From Muribaculaceae bacterium (GTDB lineage: Bacteria > Bacteroidota > Bacteroidia > Bacteroidales > Muribaculaceae): a DNA stretch of 21,071 nt. Positions 13,849-20,913 of the stretch are shown here, in pieces (the first letter of the stretch is position 1; the number at the start of each line of letters is the position of its first letter). Position numbers and translations under genes: made by a program. Under the pieces are notes generated by a model, which saw only the letters and a program-made list of their open reading frames with translations, had not been told where the DNA came from and searched no databases. The stretch covers positions 1 to 21,071 of the forward strand of contig VSPW01000012.1 of assembly GCA_009775535.1 (NCBI GenBank), written 5' to 3'.

Positions 13849-16325
13849 CTTATAAATTATCAACCATCGCATCCATACTTGGGGTTAAGGTTAATCCCGT
13901 AAGAGGGGGTGAACTGATCGCCACATTGCTCACTGATTCAAGGTCGCTCACGGTGCCCGAAAAATCAATGTTTTTTGCATTAAAGACAGCAGGTAATGAT
14001 GGGCACAGGTATATAAGTGATCTATACAACCGGGGTGTACGCTATTTTGTTGTTGAATACAGGCCGTCTGGCAGTAATGCTATGCGTGATGCCGTGTTTC
14101 TCCAGGTGCCATCTGTTATTGAAGCCCTTCAGGCTATAGGGCGTCACCACCGCAGCCGTTTCGACATCCCGGTAGTGGCTATAACCGGAAGCCGAGGAAA
14201 GACAATTGTCAAGGAATGGCTTTTTCAGATGCTGCATTACAGTTTCAAGATTGTACGCAGCCCGCGTAGCTATAATTCACAGATAGGAGTCCCGTTGTCA
14301 GTATGGGAAATGAACCCTCAGACAAACCTTGCCATTTTTGAGGCTGGTATTTCTGTCCCGGGTGAGATGGATGCACTTGCCTCGATTATACGTCCGACGA
14401 TTGGGGTGCTTACCAATATCACAAAAGAACATGATGACGGATTTGATGACCGTAGGCAGAAATGTATAGAAAAGGCTCGCCTGTTAAGGAATTGCCAGCG
14501 GATTATATATAATGCAGACGATCCATTGATTGCTTCTGTGGTGTTGTCAGAATGTCCGCTTCCTAGAAAAATAGGTTGGTCCATATCAGATGTAACCAGT
14601 CCGCTGTATATACGGGGATTGAATAGGAGGGAGAACGGGACTGTTATATATTACTCCTTTAATCATCGTGAAGGGGAAATGATGATACCGTTTACTACTG
14701 ATAATGACGTGGAAAATGCGGTTACCTCTCTTGCCATAATGCTTAGCCTTGGGCAACCGCGCGACTATATAGCTGCAAGGATGTCGTCACTTTCGCATGT
14801 CGATACTAGATTGAATGTCACAGAAGGGGTAAATAACTGTATGCTTATCTATGATGATTATACATGTGACATGAATTCCCTTGTGTTGGCCCTTGACTTC
14901 ATGAACCGCAGAACAACGGCCACGCGTACATCAACAGTCATCCTGAGTGATCCGCAGCATGAGAGCACCTCTCTAGATTCATTGTATCAGAGTTGTGCGA
15001 AGATGTTGAAATTGAAAGGAGTATCCCGTATGATTGGTATTGGCCCAGAGATGATGGCTCACCGTAATATGTTCGATATTCCGGCAAGTTTTTATCCAAC
15101 TACAGCTGCATTTCTGGAAGAGGCGTCGCCAGGTGATTTCAACAATGAATTGATACTTATCAAAGGTGGTGCCAGATTCCGTTTCGATAGGCTTGCCACA
15201 TTGCTAGAGGCAAAGCATCAAGAGACAGTATTGGAAGTTAATCTTGATGCGATTGTACATAATTATAACTATTACCGGTCATTGATGCCACCGCAGACCG
15301 GGGTGGTAGGTATGGTCAAAGCTTCTGCATATGGGGCAGGATCGCTTGAAGTCGCAAAGACGCTCCAGAGCCAGGGTGCGGCATATTTGGCCGTGGCTGT
15401 GCTTGATGAAGGGGTCGCATTGCGTAAGGCTGGAATCACTATGCCTATTATGGTGCTCAATCCTAGGGTGCTGAATTATCGTACGCTTTTTGCATATAAT
15501 CTTGAGCCTGAAATATATAGTTTTGATATATTGTTACAGGTGATAGCAGAAGGTGAAAAATGGGATGTAGAGCAGTATCCGGTACATATTAAGTTGGATA
15601 CAGGTATGCATAGGCTCGGGTTTGTCGAGGAAGAGTTGCCAAGATTGATAGAAGTATTGAAATCCCAGAAGTTTGTAGCCCCTGAATCGGTATTCTCCCA
15701 TCTGGCCACGGCCGACTGTCTTGACCAGGATGAATACACTATGTGCCAGCTGGATACGTTTGACCGATGCTGTGATAAATTGCAGCAGCACTATAAGCAT
15801 CATATCAAGCGTCATATATTGAACACCGCAGGTATTGCAAGGTTTGCTTCCATGCGTTCCGATGATATGTGCCGCCTTGGCATAGGTCTATATGGGGTTG
15901 AGCCTATAGAAGGGGACGGATCACGTAATCACCTTCAGACGGTATCGACACTTTCTACAATAATCACATCATTACGTAAATGGGGTCCGGGTACTGCGAT
16001 CGGCTATTCCAGGAGAGGGGTTCTTGACCGTTCATCTGTCATTGCGACATTGCCTATCGGGTATGCTGATGGCATAAACCGTAGGCTTGGAAACGGGCAG
16101 GCTTCATTTATGGTAAACGGACACCTTTGTCCTACAGTGGGGAATATCTGTATGGATTCATGTATGATAGATGTGACAGATGTTGAATGCCGGGTGGGGG
16201 ATACCGTTGAGATTTTTGGATCATCTATTCCGGTAGAGGATGTCGCCAAGGCGCTTGATACGATTCCATATGAAGTGCTTACGTCTGTAAGCGAACGTGT
16301 TAAGCGTATATATTACCGCGAATGA
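13845..16325 (+). CDS. Bifunctional UDP-MurNAc-tripeptide:D-Ala-D-Ala ligase (MurF) / alanine racemase (Alr)
   Basis: An 826-aa fusion. Residues 1 to about 455 are MurF, which adds D-Ala-D-Ala to the UDP-MurNAc-tripeptide: a DSR loop (31-33), P-loop ITGSRGKTIVKEW (113-125), FEAGISVPGEM (165-175), TNITKEHDDGF (190-200), and the ligase C-terminal domain. Residues from about 462 are alanine racemase: EVNLDAIVHNYNYYRS (464-479), MVKASAYGAG (490-499) with PLP lysine K492, LDTGMHRLGF, MCRLGIGLYGVEP, AIGYSRRG and GNICMDSCMIDVT. Such MurF-Alr fusions are usual in Bacteroidetes, joining D-alanine production to its use in peptidoglycan synthesis. In the MurF part the usual D-x-Y-N substrate motif reads DDYT (337-340). 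It overlaps the GSCFA gene by 4 nt. Confidence 0.95.
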   Translation: MTYKLSTIASILGVKVNPVRGGELIATLLTDSRSLTVPEKSMFFALKTAGNDGHRYISDLYNRGVRYFVVEYRPSGSNAMRDAVFLQVPSVIEALQAIGRHHRSRFDIPVVAITGSRGKTIVKEWLFQMLHYSFKIVRSPRSYNSQIGVPLSVWEMNPQTNLAIFEAGISVPGEMDALASIIRPTIGVLTNITKEHDDGFDDRRQKCIEKARLLRNCQRIIYNADDPLIASVVLSECPLPRKIGWSISDVTSPLYIRGLNRRENGTVIYYSFNHREGEMMIPFTTDNDVENAVTSLAIMLSLGQPRDYIAARMSSLSHVDTRLNVTEGVNNCMLIYDDYTCDMNSLVLALDFMNRRTTATRTSTVILSDPQHESTSLDSLYQSCAKMLKLKGVSRMIGIGPEMMAHRNMFDIPASFYPTTAAFLEEASPGDFNNELILIKGGARFRFDRLATLLEAKHQETVLEVNLDAIVHNYNYYRSLMPPQTGVVGMVKASAYGAGSLEVAKTLQSQGAAYLAVAVLDEGVALRKAGITMPIMVLNPRVLNYRTLFAYNLEPEIYSFDILLQVIAEGEKWDVEQYPVHIKLDTGMHRLGFVEEELPRLIEVLKSQKFVAPESVFSHLATADCLDQDEYTMCQLDTFDRCCDKLQQHYKHHIKRHILNTAGIARFASMRSDDMCRLGIGLYGVEPIEGDGSRNHLQTVSTLSTIITSLRKWGPGTAIGYSRRGVLDRSSVIATLPIGYADGINRRLGNGQASFMVNGHLCPTVGNICMDSCMIDVTDVECRVGDTVEIFGSSIPVEDVAKALDTIPYEVLTSVSERVKRIYYRE

Positions 16326-16372
16326 TAGTGTAAATAAAATAAATGATTATATAACCAGCCATTACACAGATT

Positions 16373-19300
16373 ATGAAAAAGAAACTGTTGGCCATTCTGG
16401 CCATTGCGTCTGTTGTACCAGTAGCCTCGGCAATTACTCCGCTGTGGCTGCGGGATGTGCAGATATCTCCTGACGGTTCTACAATTGCGTTTACATACAA
16501 GGGCGATATCTACACCGTGCCTTCTAGAGGTGGTTCTGCCACCCGTCTCACATCCATGCCGTCTTATGAATCAAATCCGGTATGGAGTCCAGACGGGAAG
16601 TCGATAGCTTTTGCCAGCGACCGTAATGGAAATTTTGATATATATGCCGTTGATACAGCTGGTGGCCAGGCCCGTAGGCTTACATCTAATTCGGCTTCTG
16701 AGATTCCGGAAGCGTTCTCACCCGATGGTAAGTATGTGTTGTTTTCTGCATCGATACAGGATCCTGTAGAGTCGGCATTGTTCCCGTCATCACGCATGAC
16801 AGAATTATATAAAGTGCCAGTCAAAGGAGGCAGCACAGTCCAGGTGCTAGGTACTCCTGCAAAAATGATGTCGTATCTTCCTGATGGCAAAAGGTTTCTA
16901 TATCAGGATGTCAAGGGCTTTGAAGATGAGTGGAGAAAGCACCATACATCATCTGTAACGCGTGACATATGGCTGTATGATCCAGTAAAATCCATGCATG
17001 TCAATCTGACGGACCGTGGTGGTGAAGACCGTAATCCTGTAATGGCTGCAGATGGCAATACTTTTTATTTCCTTTCAGAGCGTAACGGAAGGACTATGAA
17101 CGTATATTCTGCCACAATAGAAAACCCTAAAGACGCTAAGGCGGTAACGGATTTCAAGATACATCCGGTGAGGTTTCTTTCGAGGGATGTCAATGGCATG
17201 CTATGCTTCACTTATGATGGCGAGATATATACTATGCCTGAAGGTGGAAAGCCATCGAAGGTGGCGATTGATATTATATCCGATACAGAGGAAGGCATAA
17301 CCCGCCTTCCGGTACGTTCACTTACGTCTGTGGCTTTTTCGCAAGATGGAAAACAGGCAGCATTTACAAGCCGTGGCGATTTGTTTGTGACATCAGTTGA
17401 ATATCCATCAACAAAGCAGGTTACCGTCACAGCTGCAGCCGAAAAATCTCCAACATGGAGTAAGGACGGTAAGAGTATTGTTTATCAGAGCGACCGTGAC
17501 GGATATGCTACTCTTTATCAGGCTAAATTGGGTAATGAGTCTGATCCTAATTTCTCAAATGCAACGCTGATTGAAGAGACCAGATTGTTTTCAGACGATG
17601 GCCATGAGCGTATGCATCCACAGTTTTCACCTGATGGCAAGAAGCTGGCATTTGTGTACGACCGTCATCAGTTGGCGGTTATGGATATGGATTCCAAAAA
17701 AACTAAAATACTTACCGATGCCCGTTTGAATCCGCAGACAAACGGCAGGATATCTTATGCATGGAGTCCTGACAGTAAGTGGATTGCATTAGAGATAAAT
17801 GACCGCCGACATGAGCCGTATAGCGATATTGCGATTGTCAATGTTGATGACCCCAAGATTGTTAACCTTACAAACAGCGGATATTTTGATATGTCACCAC
17901 GATGGGTGATGGATGGTAATGCCATACTTTTTGCCACAGACCGCTACGGTATGCGTAACCATGCATCATGGGGATCAATGAACGATGTGATGATTGTGTT
18001 CATGAACCGTGATGCATATGAGAAATTTTCGCTCTCCGAAGAGGAATATGCTTTGCGTAAGGAAGTTGAAAAAGCTCGAAAGAAGAAGGCAGATGAAAGC
18101 AAGGAGACGGCTGAAGAAAAAGATAAGGAAAAGGAAGAAAATGCGGTTGATGTAGAGCTTGATGGTATCCAGGACCGTGTGATGCGCCTTACCACAGCGT
18201 CAGGGGATATATCTGATTATATACTTAATGGAGATGGCGATGTGTTATATTATATCGCTTCGTCACGTGATGGACGCCAACTTTGGAGGCAAGGACTACG
18301 TAAGGATGAACATCGACTGGTAGGTAAGGTTGATGGTAACGGTTTCGATGCAACACCCGATATGAAGAATGTATTTATCGTAGGTCCGCGTGGGATGAAA
18401 AAGTTTGTTCCCGGATCAGATAAGCAGACGCCCATAACATTTTCATCTACAATGAAGATTGACCATTCTGCGGAACGCGAATACATGTATGACGAATTGG
18501 TGCGTTCTGAGCGTGAACGTTTTTACGACAAGGGGATGCATGGCGTTGACTGGACCCATATGTCGAAGGACTATCGAAAGTTCCTGCCGCATATAAATAA
18601 TAATTATGACTATGCTGAACTCTTGAGCGAACTTTTGGGTGAACTTAATGTGTCCCATACTGGTGGACGGTTTTATCCGTCAATGGTGGGCGACCGCACA
18701 GCATCGCTGGGGCTTATATATGACCTTTCCTATGATGGTGACGGATTGAAAGTGGCAGAAGTTGTCGAAAAGACACCTTTTTATGTGGCATCTTCCGAGA
18801 TGAAGCCAGGATGTATAGTGACAGCCGTTAACGGCGAGAAGATCCAGCCATCCAAAACAGATTATACAGCAATTTTTAATGACATCGCAGGTAAGAAAAC
18901 ATTGGTGACATTCACTACACCTGATGGTCGTGAGGTAAATGAGACCATGATCCCGATATCCACAGGTAAGATGTCTGATTGTCTCTATGAACGTTGGGTA
19001 AAGCAGCGTGCTGCAGACGTTGACCGTTGGTCTGGAGGTCGCCTTGGATACGTGCATATCGAATCAATGGGCGATGATAGTTTCCGAAAGGTATATAGCG
19101 ACCTTCTCGGTAAGTACAACGATAGGGAAGGGGTCGTTGTTGATATACGGTGGAACGGCGGTGGACGCCTCCATGAAGATATAGAGGTCCTTTTAAGTGG
19201 TAAAAAATATTTTACCCAAGTGATACGTGGGGTGGAATCGTGTGATATGCCATCGCGCAGATGGAACAAACCGTCTATAATGGTGATGTGTGAGGCCTGT

Positions 19301-19600
19301 TACTCAAACGCACATGGCACACCGTGGGTGTATAAGTATCAAGGTTTGGGTAAGTTGGTAGGTATGCCTGTACCTGGTACAATGACAAGCGTCAATTGGA
19401 TAACGATGCAGGACCCGTCTCTTGTATATGGCATACCTGTTGTCGGTTACCGTCTTCCGGATGGTTCATATTTAGAGAACACACAACTTGAACCCGATTT
19501 GCGTGTGGTAAATCAGCCGGAAGTCATTGTTAAGGGAGAAGACCAACAGCTACGTGCCGCTGTTAATGAACTTCTCCGCCAGTTAGATGCGAAAAAATAA
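16373..19600 (+). CDS. Secreted tricorn-like protease, S41 family, with PD40 beta-propellers
   Basis: A 1075-aa exported protein. The signal peptide MKKKLLAILAIASVVPVASA ends near residue 20. Many PD40/WD-like repeats follow (QISPDGSTIAFTYKGDIYTV, PVWSPDGKSIAFASDRNGN, PQFSPDGKKLAFVYDRHQ and others) over about 21-720. A highly charged lysine/glutamate segment at about 555-600 interrupts the second propeller. Then come a C1-like helical part with SHTGG (H762), a PDZ domain (about 776-870) and the S41 core (about 888-1060) with CEACYSNAHGTPW (S978). Archaeal tricorn trims proteasome peptides; periplasmic relatives in Bacteroidetes probably degrade peptides or misfolded proteins. The family usually has Asp after the nucleophile; here it is Asn979. 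It lies 47 nt behind MurF-Alr with no TAnnTTTG box between, so it may be cotranscribed. Confidence 0.92.
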   Translation: MKKKLLAILAIASVVPVASAITPLWLRDVQISPDGSTIAFTYKGDIYTVPSRGGSATRLTSMPSYESNPVWSPDGKSIAFASDRNGNFDIYAVDTAGGQARRLTSNSASEIPEAFSPDGKYVLFSASIQDPVESALFPSSRMTELYKVPVKGGSTVQVLGTPAKMMSYLPDGKRFLYQDVKGFEDEWRKHHTSSVTRDIWLYDPVKSMHVNLTDRGGEDRNPVMAADGNTFYFLSERNGRTMNVYSATIENPKDAKAVTDFKIHPVRFLSRDVNGMLCFTYDGEIYTMPEGGKPSKVAIDIISDTEEGITRLPVRSLTSVAFSQDGKQAAFTSRGDLFVTSVEYPSTKQVTVTAAAEKSPTWSKDGKSIVYQSDRDGYATLYQAKLGNESDPNFSNATLIEETRLFSDDGHERMHPQFSPDGKKLAFVYDRHQLAVMDMDSKKTKILTDARLNPQTNGRISYAWSPDSKWIALEINDRRHEPYSDIAIVNVDDPKIVNLTNSGYFDMSPRWVMDGNAILFATDRYGMRNHASWGSMNDVMIVFMNRDAYEKFSLSEEEYALRKEVEKARKKKADESKETAEEKDKEKEENAVDVELDGIQDRVMRLTTASGDISDYILNGDGDVLYYIASSRDGRQLWRQGLRKDEHRLVGKVDGNGFDATPDMKNVFIVGPRGMKKFVPGSDKQTPITFSSTMKIDHSAEREYMYDELVRSERERFYDKGMHGVDWTHMSKDYRKFLPHINNNYDYAELLSELLGELNVSHTGGRFYPSMVGDRTASLGLIYDLSYDGDGLKVAEVVEKTPFYVASSEMKPGCIVTAVNGEKIQPSKTDYTAIFNDIAGKKTLVTFTTPDGREVNETMIPISTGKMSDCLYERWVKQRAADVDRWSGGRLGYVHIESMGDDSFRKVYSDLLGKYNDREGVVVDIRWNGGGRLHEDIEVLLSGKKYFTQVIRGVESCDMPSRRWNKPSIMVMCEACYSNAHGTPWVYKYQGLGKLVGMPVPGTMTSVNWITMQDPSLVYGIPVVGYRLPDGSYLENTQLEPDLRVVNQPEVIVKGEDQQLRAAVNELLRQLDAKK

Positions 19601-20473
19601 GCATATTAAAATAAGCCCGGTATGAGCTGCACCCCAAAAGTTAAACACAGAACTTTTGGGGTGCATTCTGTATAGACACCACATGTTTGAAGTGATACTT
19701 CCCATCTCTGCGGCAAGCTGAGACGCCTCGCTTGACGGCATTATGAGGGCTGTAAATATGGCGGCAAGCTGCGTCGAGACCTCGGCTGTGTTGCCGCTTA
19801 CCCCCGTCAGGGTGGCGAAGGCGGCCATGAGTTCATCGATCGAGACGCCCAGAGTGTTGGCATTGGCCGCGACCTTCGGCAGTGCCTGGGCCAGTTGGCT
19901 GAAGGAGGTCACACCATTCTTTGCCGTCATCTGGATCTTGTCCTGTATCACGGCCGCTGCATCCCATTCAAGGCCATAGTTCTTGATAAGCGTGGACGTC
20001 ACATTCACCACCTGGCCAAGTTCGGCGATGCCACCGACACTGGCCTTGGCCGACTGCTCCAGGAACGATACCCAATTGTCCTCGGGAACGCCATTGGACA
20101 CCACCTGGTACAGGCCCTCCGCCAGTTCCGTCCGTGCAAGGGGTATGGACCGCGACAGGCTGTCCACACTGCCCTTAAGTGCCTCAAAGTCCTTGCCGCT
20201 TTTCCCGGCCATAGTGTTCGCCGCACGCATGGCCTGGTCGAAGCCCCTAAATCCCGAAGACATGCCCTCTAGGCCGTAGACCGCGTTTTGGGCAACAAAA
20301 CCTACAGAAGACATGGCATTTATAAGGCTAAACAAGGAATCACTAGAAGACTCTGCCCGCTTTTTTACAATGCCGACTGCATTTGCCAGTTGTTTCGCTG
20401 TAAGGGTCAATTCTCCCATGACCGTTTGGCCATTACTGTCAAATTTTAGATTGAATTTTATATCTTTGGCCAT
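19583..20473 (-). CDS. Phage tail tape-measure protein (TP901 type), N-terminal fragment
   Basis: A 296-aa frame. Residues 1 to about 248 match the N-terminal part of tail tape-measure proteins, which set tail length in siphophages and myophages: a hydrophilic lead-in (MAKDIKFNLKFDSNGQ), NTMAGKSGKDFEALKGSVDS, ARTELAEGLYQVVSNGV, LAQALPKVAANANTLGVSID, LTGVSGNTAEVSTQLAAIF. Intact proteins run to 700 residues or more, so the gene is cut at the 3' end. The last 45 or so codons read through the IS-like inverted repeat (MHPKSSVFNFWGA) into the 3' end of the protease gene, overlapping it by 18 nt antisense, and have no phage character. G+C is about 56 % in the middle (two 60-base lines counted) but only about 42 % in the first 60 codons. 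Surely non-functional as a tape measure. Confidence 0.8.
   Translation of the reverse strand: MAKDIKFNLKFDSNGQTVMGELTLTAKQLANAVGIVKKRAESSSDSLFSLINAMSSVGFVAQNAVYGLEGMSSGFRGFDQAMRAANTMAGKSGKDFEALKGSVDSLSRSIPLARTELAEGLYQVVSNGVPEDNWVSFLEQSAKASVGGIAELGQVVNVTSTLIKNYGLEWDAAAVIQDKIQMTAKNGVTSFSQLAQALPKVAANANTLGVSIDELMAAFATLTGVSGNTAEVSTQLAAIFTALIMPSSEASQLAAEMGSITSNMWCLYRMHPKSSVFNFWGAAHTGLILICLFFRI
19628..19665. repeat. Perfect 15-bp inverted repeat resembling an insertion-sequence end
   Basis: TGCACCCCAAAAGTT (19628-19642) and AACTTTTGGGGTGCA (19651-19665) are exact complements around an 8-nt loop. The sequence starts with TGAG at 19623, and a TGxxCTGCACCC-type end with an internal hairpin recalls IS3-family (IS150-like) termini; that link is from memory and unproven. 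The repeat lies exactly where the phage reading frame loses its family resemblance. There is no T-tract after the stem on the plus strand, so it is a poor intrinsic terminator for the protease gene, though a strong stem may still slow RNA polymerase. Confidence 0.6.
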
Positions 20474-20522
20474 ATGGCGTTGTATTTTTATTTATTAACT
20501 TTTTTTATCCGGCTTATTTTTT

Positions 20523-20530
20523 TAGCTTTG
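20523..20530 (+). promoter_or_regulatory. Putative -7 box for the small membrane protein gene
   Basis: TAGCTTTG on the plus strand fits TAnnTTTG and lies 23 nt before the ATG at 20554. The upstream DNA is T-rich without a clear TTTG at the standard distance. Confidence 0.45.
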
Positions 20531-20537
20531 TAAAAAT

Positions 20538-20545
20538 CAAATTTA
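20538..20545 (-). promoter_or_regulatory. Possible -7 box for the tape-measure fragment
   Basis: TAAATTTG on the minus strand fits TAnnTTTG, but a convincing -33 box is missing and the leader would be nearly 60 nt. It faces the plus-strand box at 20523-20530, so the two could not be used at once. Confidence 0.3.
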
Positions 20546-20553
20546 AATGCGTT

Positions 20554-20721
20554 ATGGTACTCTCCAGTATTTCTTGTTTTATATTTGGTCTACCGCTTTG
20601 GCTAGTTATGACTATACAAGTGGTAATTGTAATCCTTTCATTGGCTGGTTTTGTTTGTTTCGTTATATCTCTATTGAAAGACCCTCCTAATTTCGGTTCT
20701 CATAAATATCACTGTAAATAA
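20554..20721 (+). CDS. Small membrane protein, moron-like, between phage tail fragments
   Basis: A 55-aa frame, ATG at 20554 to TAA at 20719-20721. The protein is mostly one long hydrophobic stretch (about residues 5-42, including LWLVMTIQVVIVILSLAGF), enough for one long or two short membrane helices. It ends in a short polar tail, KDPPNFGSHKYHCK. It matches no family I know. It lies on the strand opposite to both flanking phage fragments, has a promoter-like box upstream, and is about 33 % G+C against about 56 % in the neighbouring tape-measure gene. These are features of phage morons, several of which encode small membrane proteins that exclude other phages. Function is inferred from position and form only. 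An overlapping frame from ATG 20547 (48 codons) looks less protein-like. Confidence 0.5.
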   Translation: MVLSSISCFIFGLPLWLVMTIQVVIVILSLAGFVCFVISLLKDPPNFGSHKYHCK

Positions 20722-20913
20722 TCATCGTTCGGCAAGCCTGTCTCGTAAATCATAAAAACGCCTCCGTTGTTCCTCCTTGGACAGCGGAGGCGTTTGCTGT
20801 GATGTACCTGGCTTCCTGTTCTTGACTCTGTCCCATGGTAAGGGCAGGAGCGCCTGCGGAGTCAGCTTCTTCTTTACATGCGGCTGGATGCTGATGGCCG
20901 CCAGGATGCGCAT
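20722..20913 (-). CDS. Short phage tail-type protein, probably a C-terminal remnant
   Basis: A 63-aa frame: MRILAAISIQPHVKKK, then LTPQALLPLPWDRVK and a basic end with LSKEEQRRRFYDLRDRL. The frame is open upstream of the ATG for eight more codons before a stop at about 20938. The pattern of a P-L-P-W-D core followed by a charged helical tail reminds me of the short proteins encoded directly before tape-measure genes (tail assembly chaperone region), and its position on the same strand upstream of the tape-measure fragment fits. The match is from memory and weak. It may be the 3' end of a longer, broken gene. The coding region contains an 11-bp hairpin followed by a T run. Confidence 0.45.
   Translation of the reverse strand: MRILAAISIQPHVKKKLTPQALLPLPWDRVKNRKPGTSQQTPPLSKEEQRRRFYDLRDRLAER
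20756..20795 (-). terminator. Terminator-like hairpin inside the short phage gene
   Basis: AAACGCCTCCG (20756-20766) and CGGAGGCGTTT (20785-20795) form a perfect 11-bp stem with an 18-nt loop. Read on the minus strand the stem ends in GTTTTTATG, a good U-tract. It lies about 30 nt before the stop codon, so it would act at the very end of the gene. Confidence 0.45.

Noticed and set aside
19628..19665. Inverted repeat as a simple terminator of the protease gene
   Set aside because: No T-tract follows the stem, the A/T bases lie at the loop side, and the sequence starts like an IS end; kept as a repeat, with terminator action only possible.
20005..20226. Minus-strand frame of 73 codons
   Set aside because: Lies within the tape-measure fragment in another frame; arginine/proline-rich composition is typical of a shadow in G+C-rich DNA.
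20744..20760. Possible -1 frameshift slippery site (T run GTTTTTATG, minus strand) as in tail assembly chaperone genes
   Set aside because: The T run follows the hairpin, while frameshift signals have the structure downstream of the slip site, and no continuing frame toward the tape measure is open.
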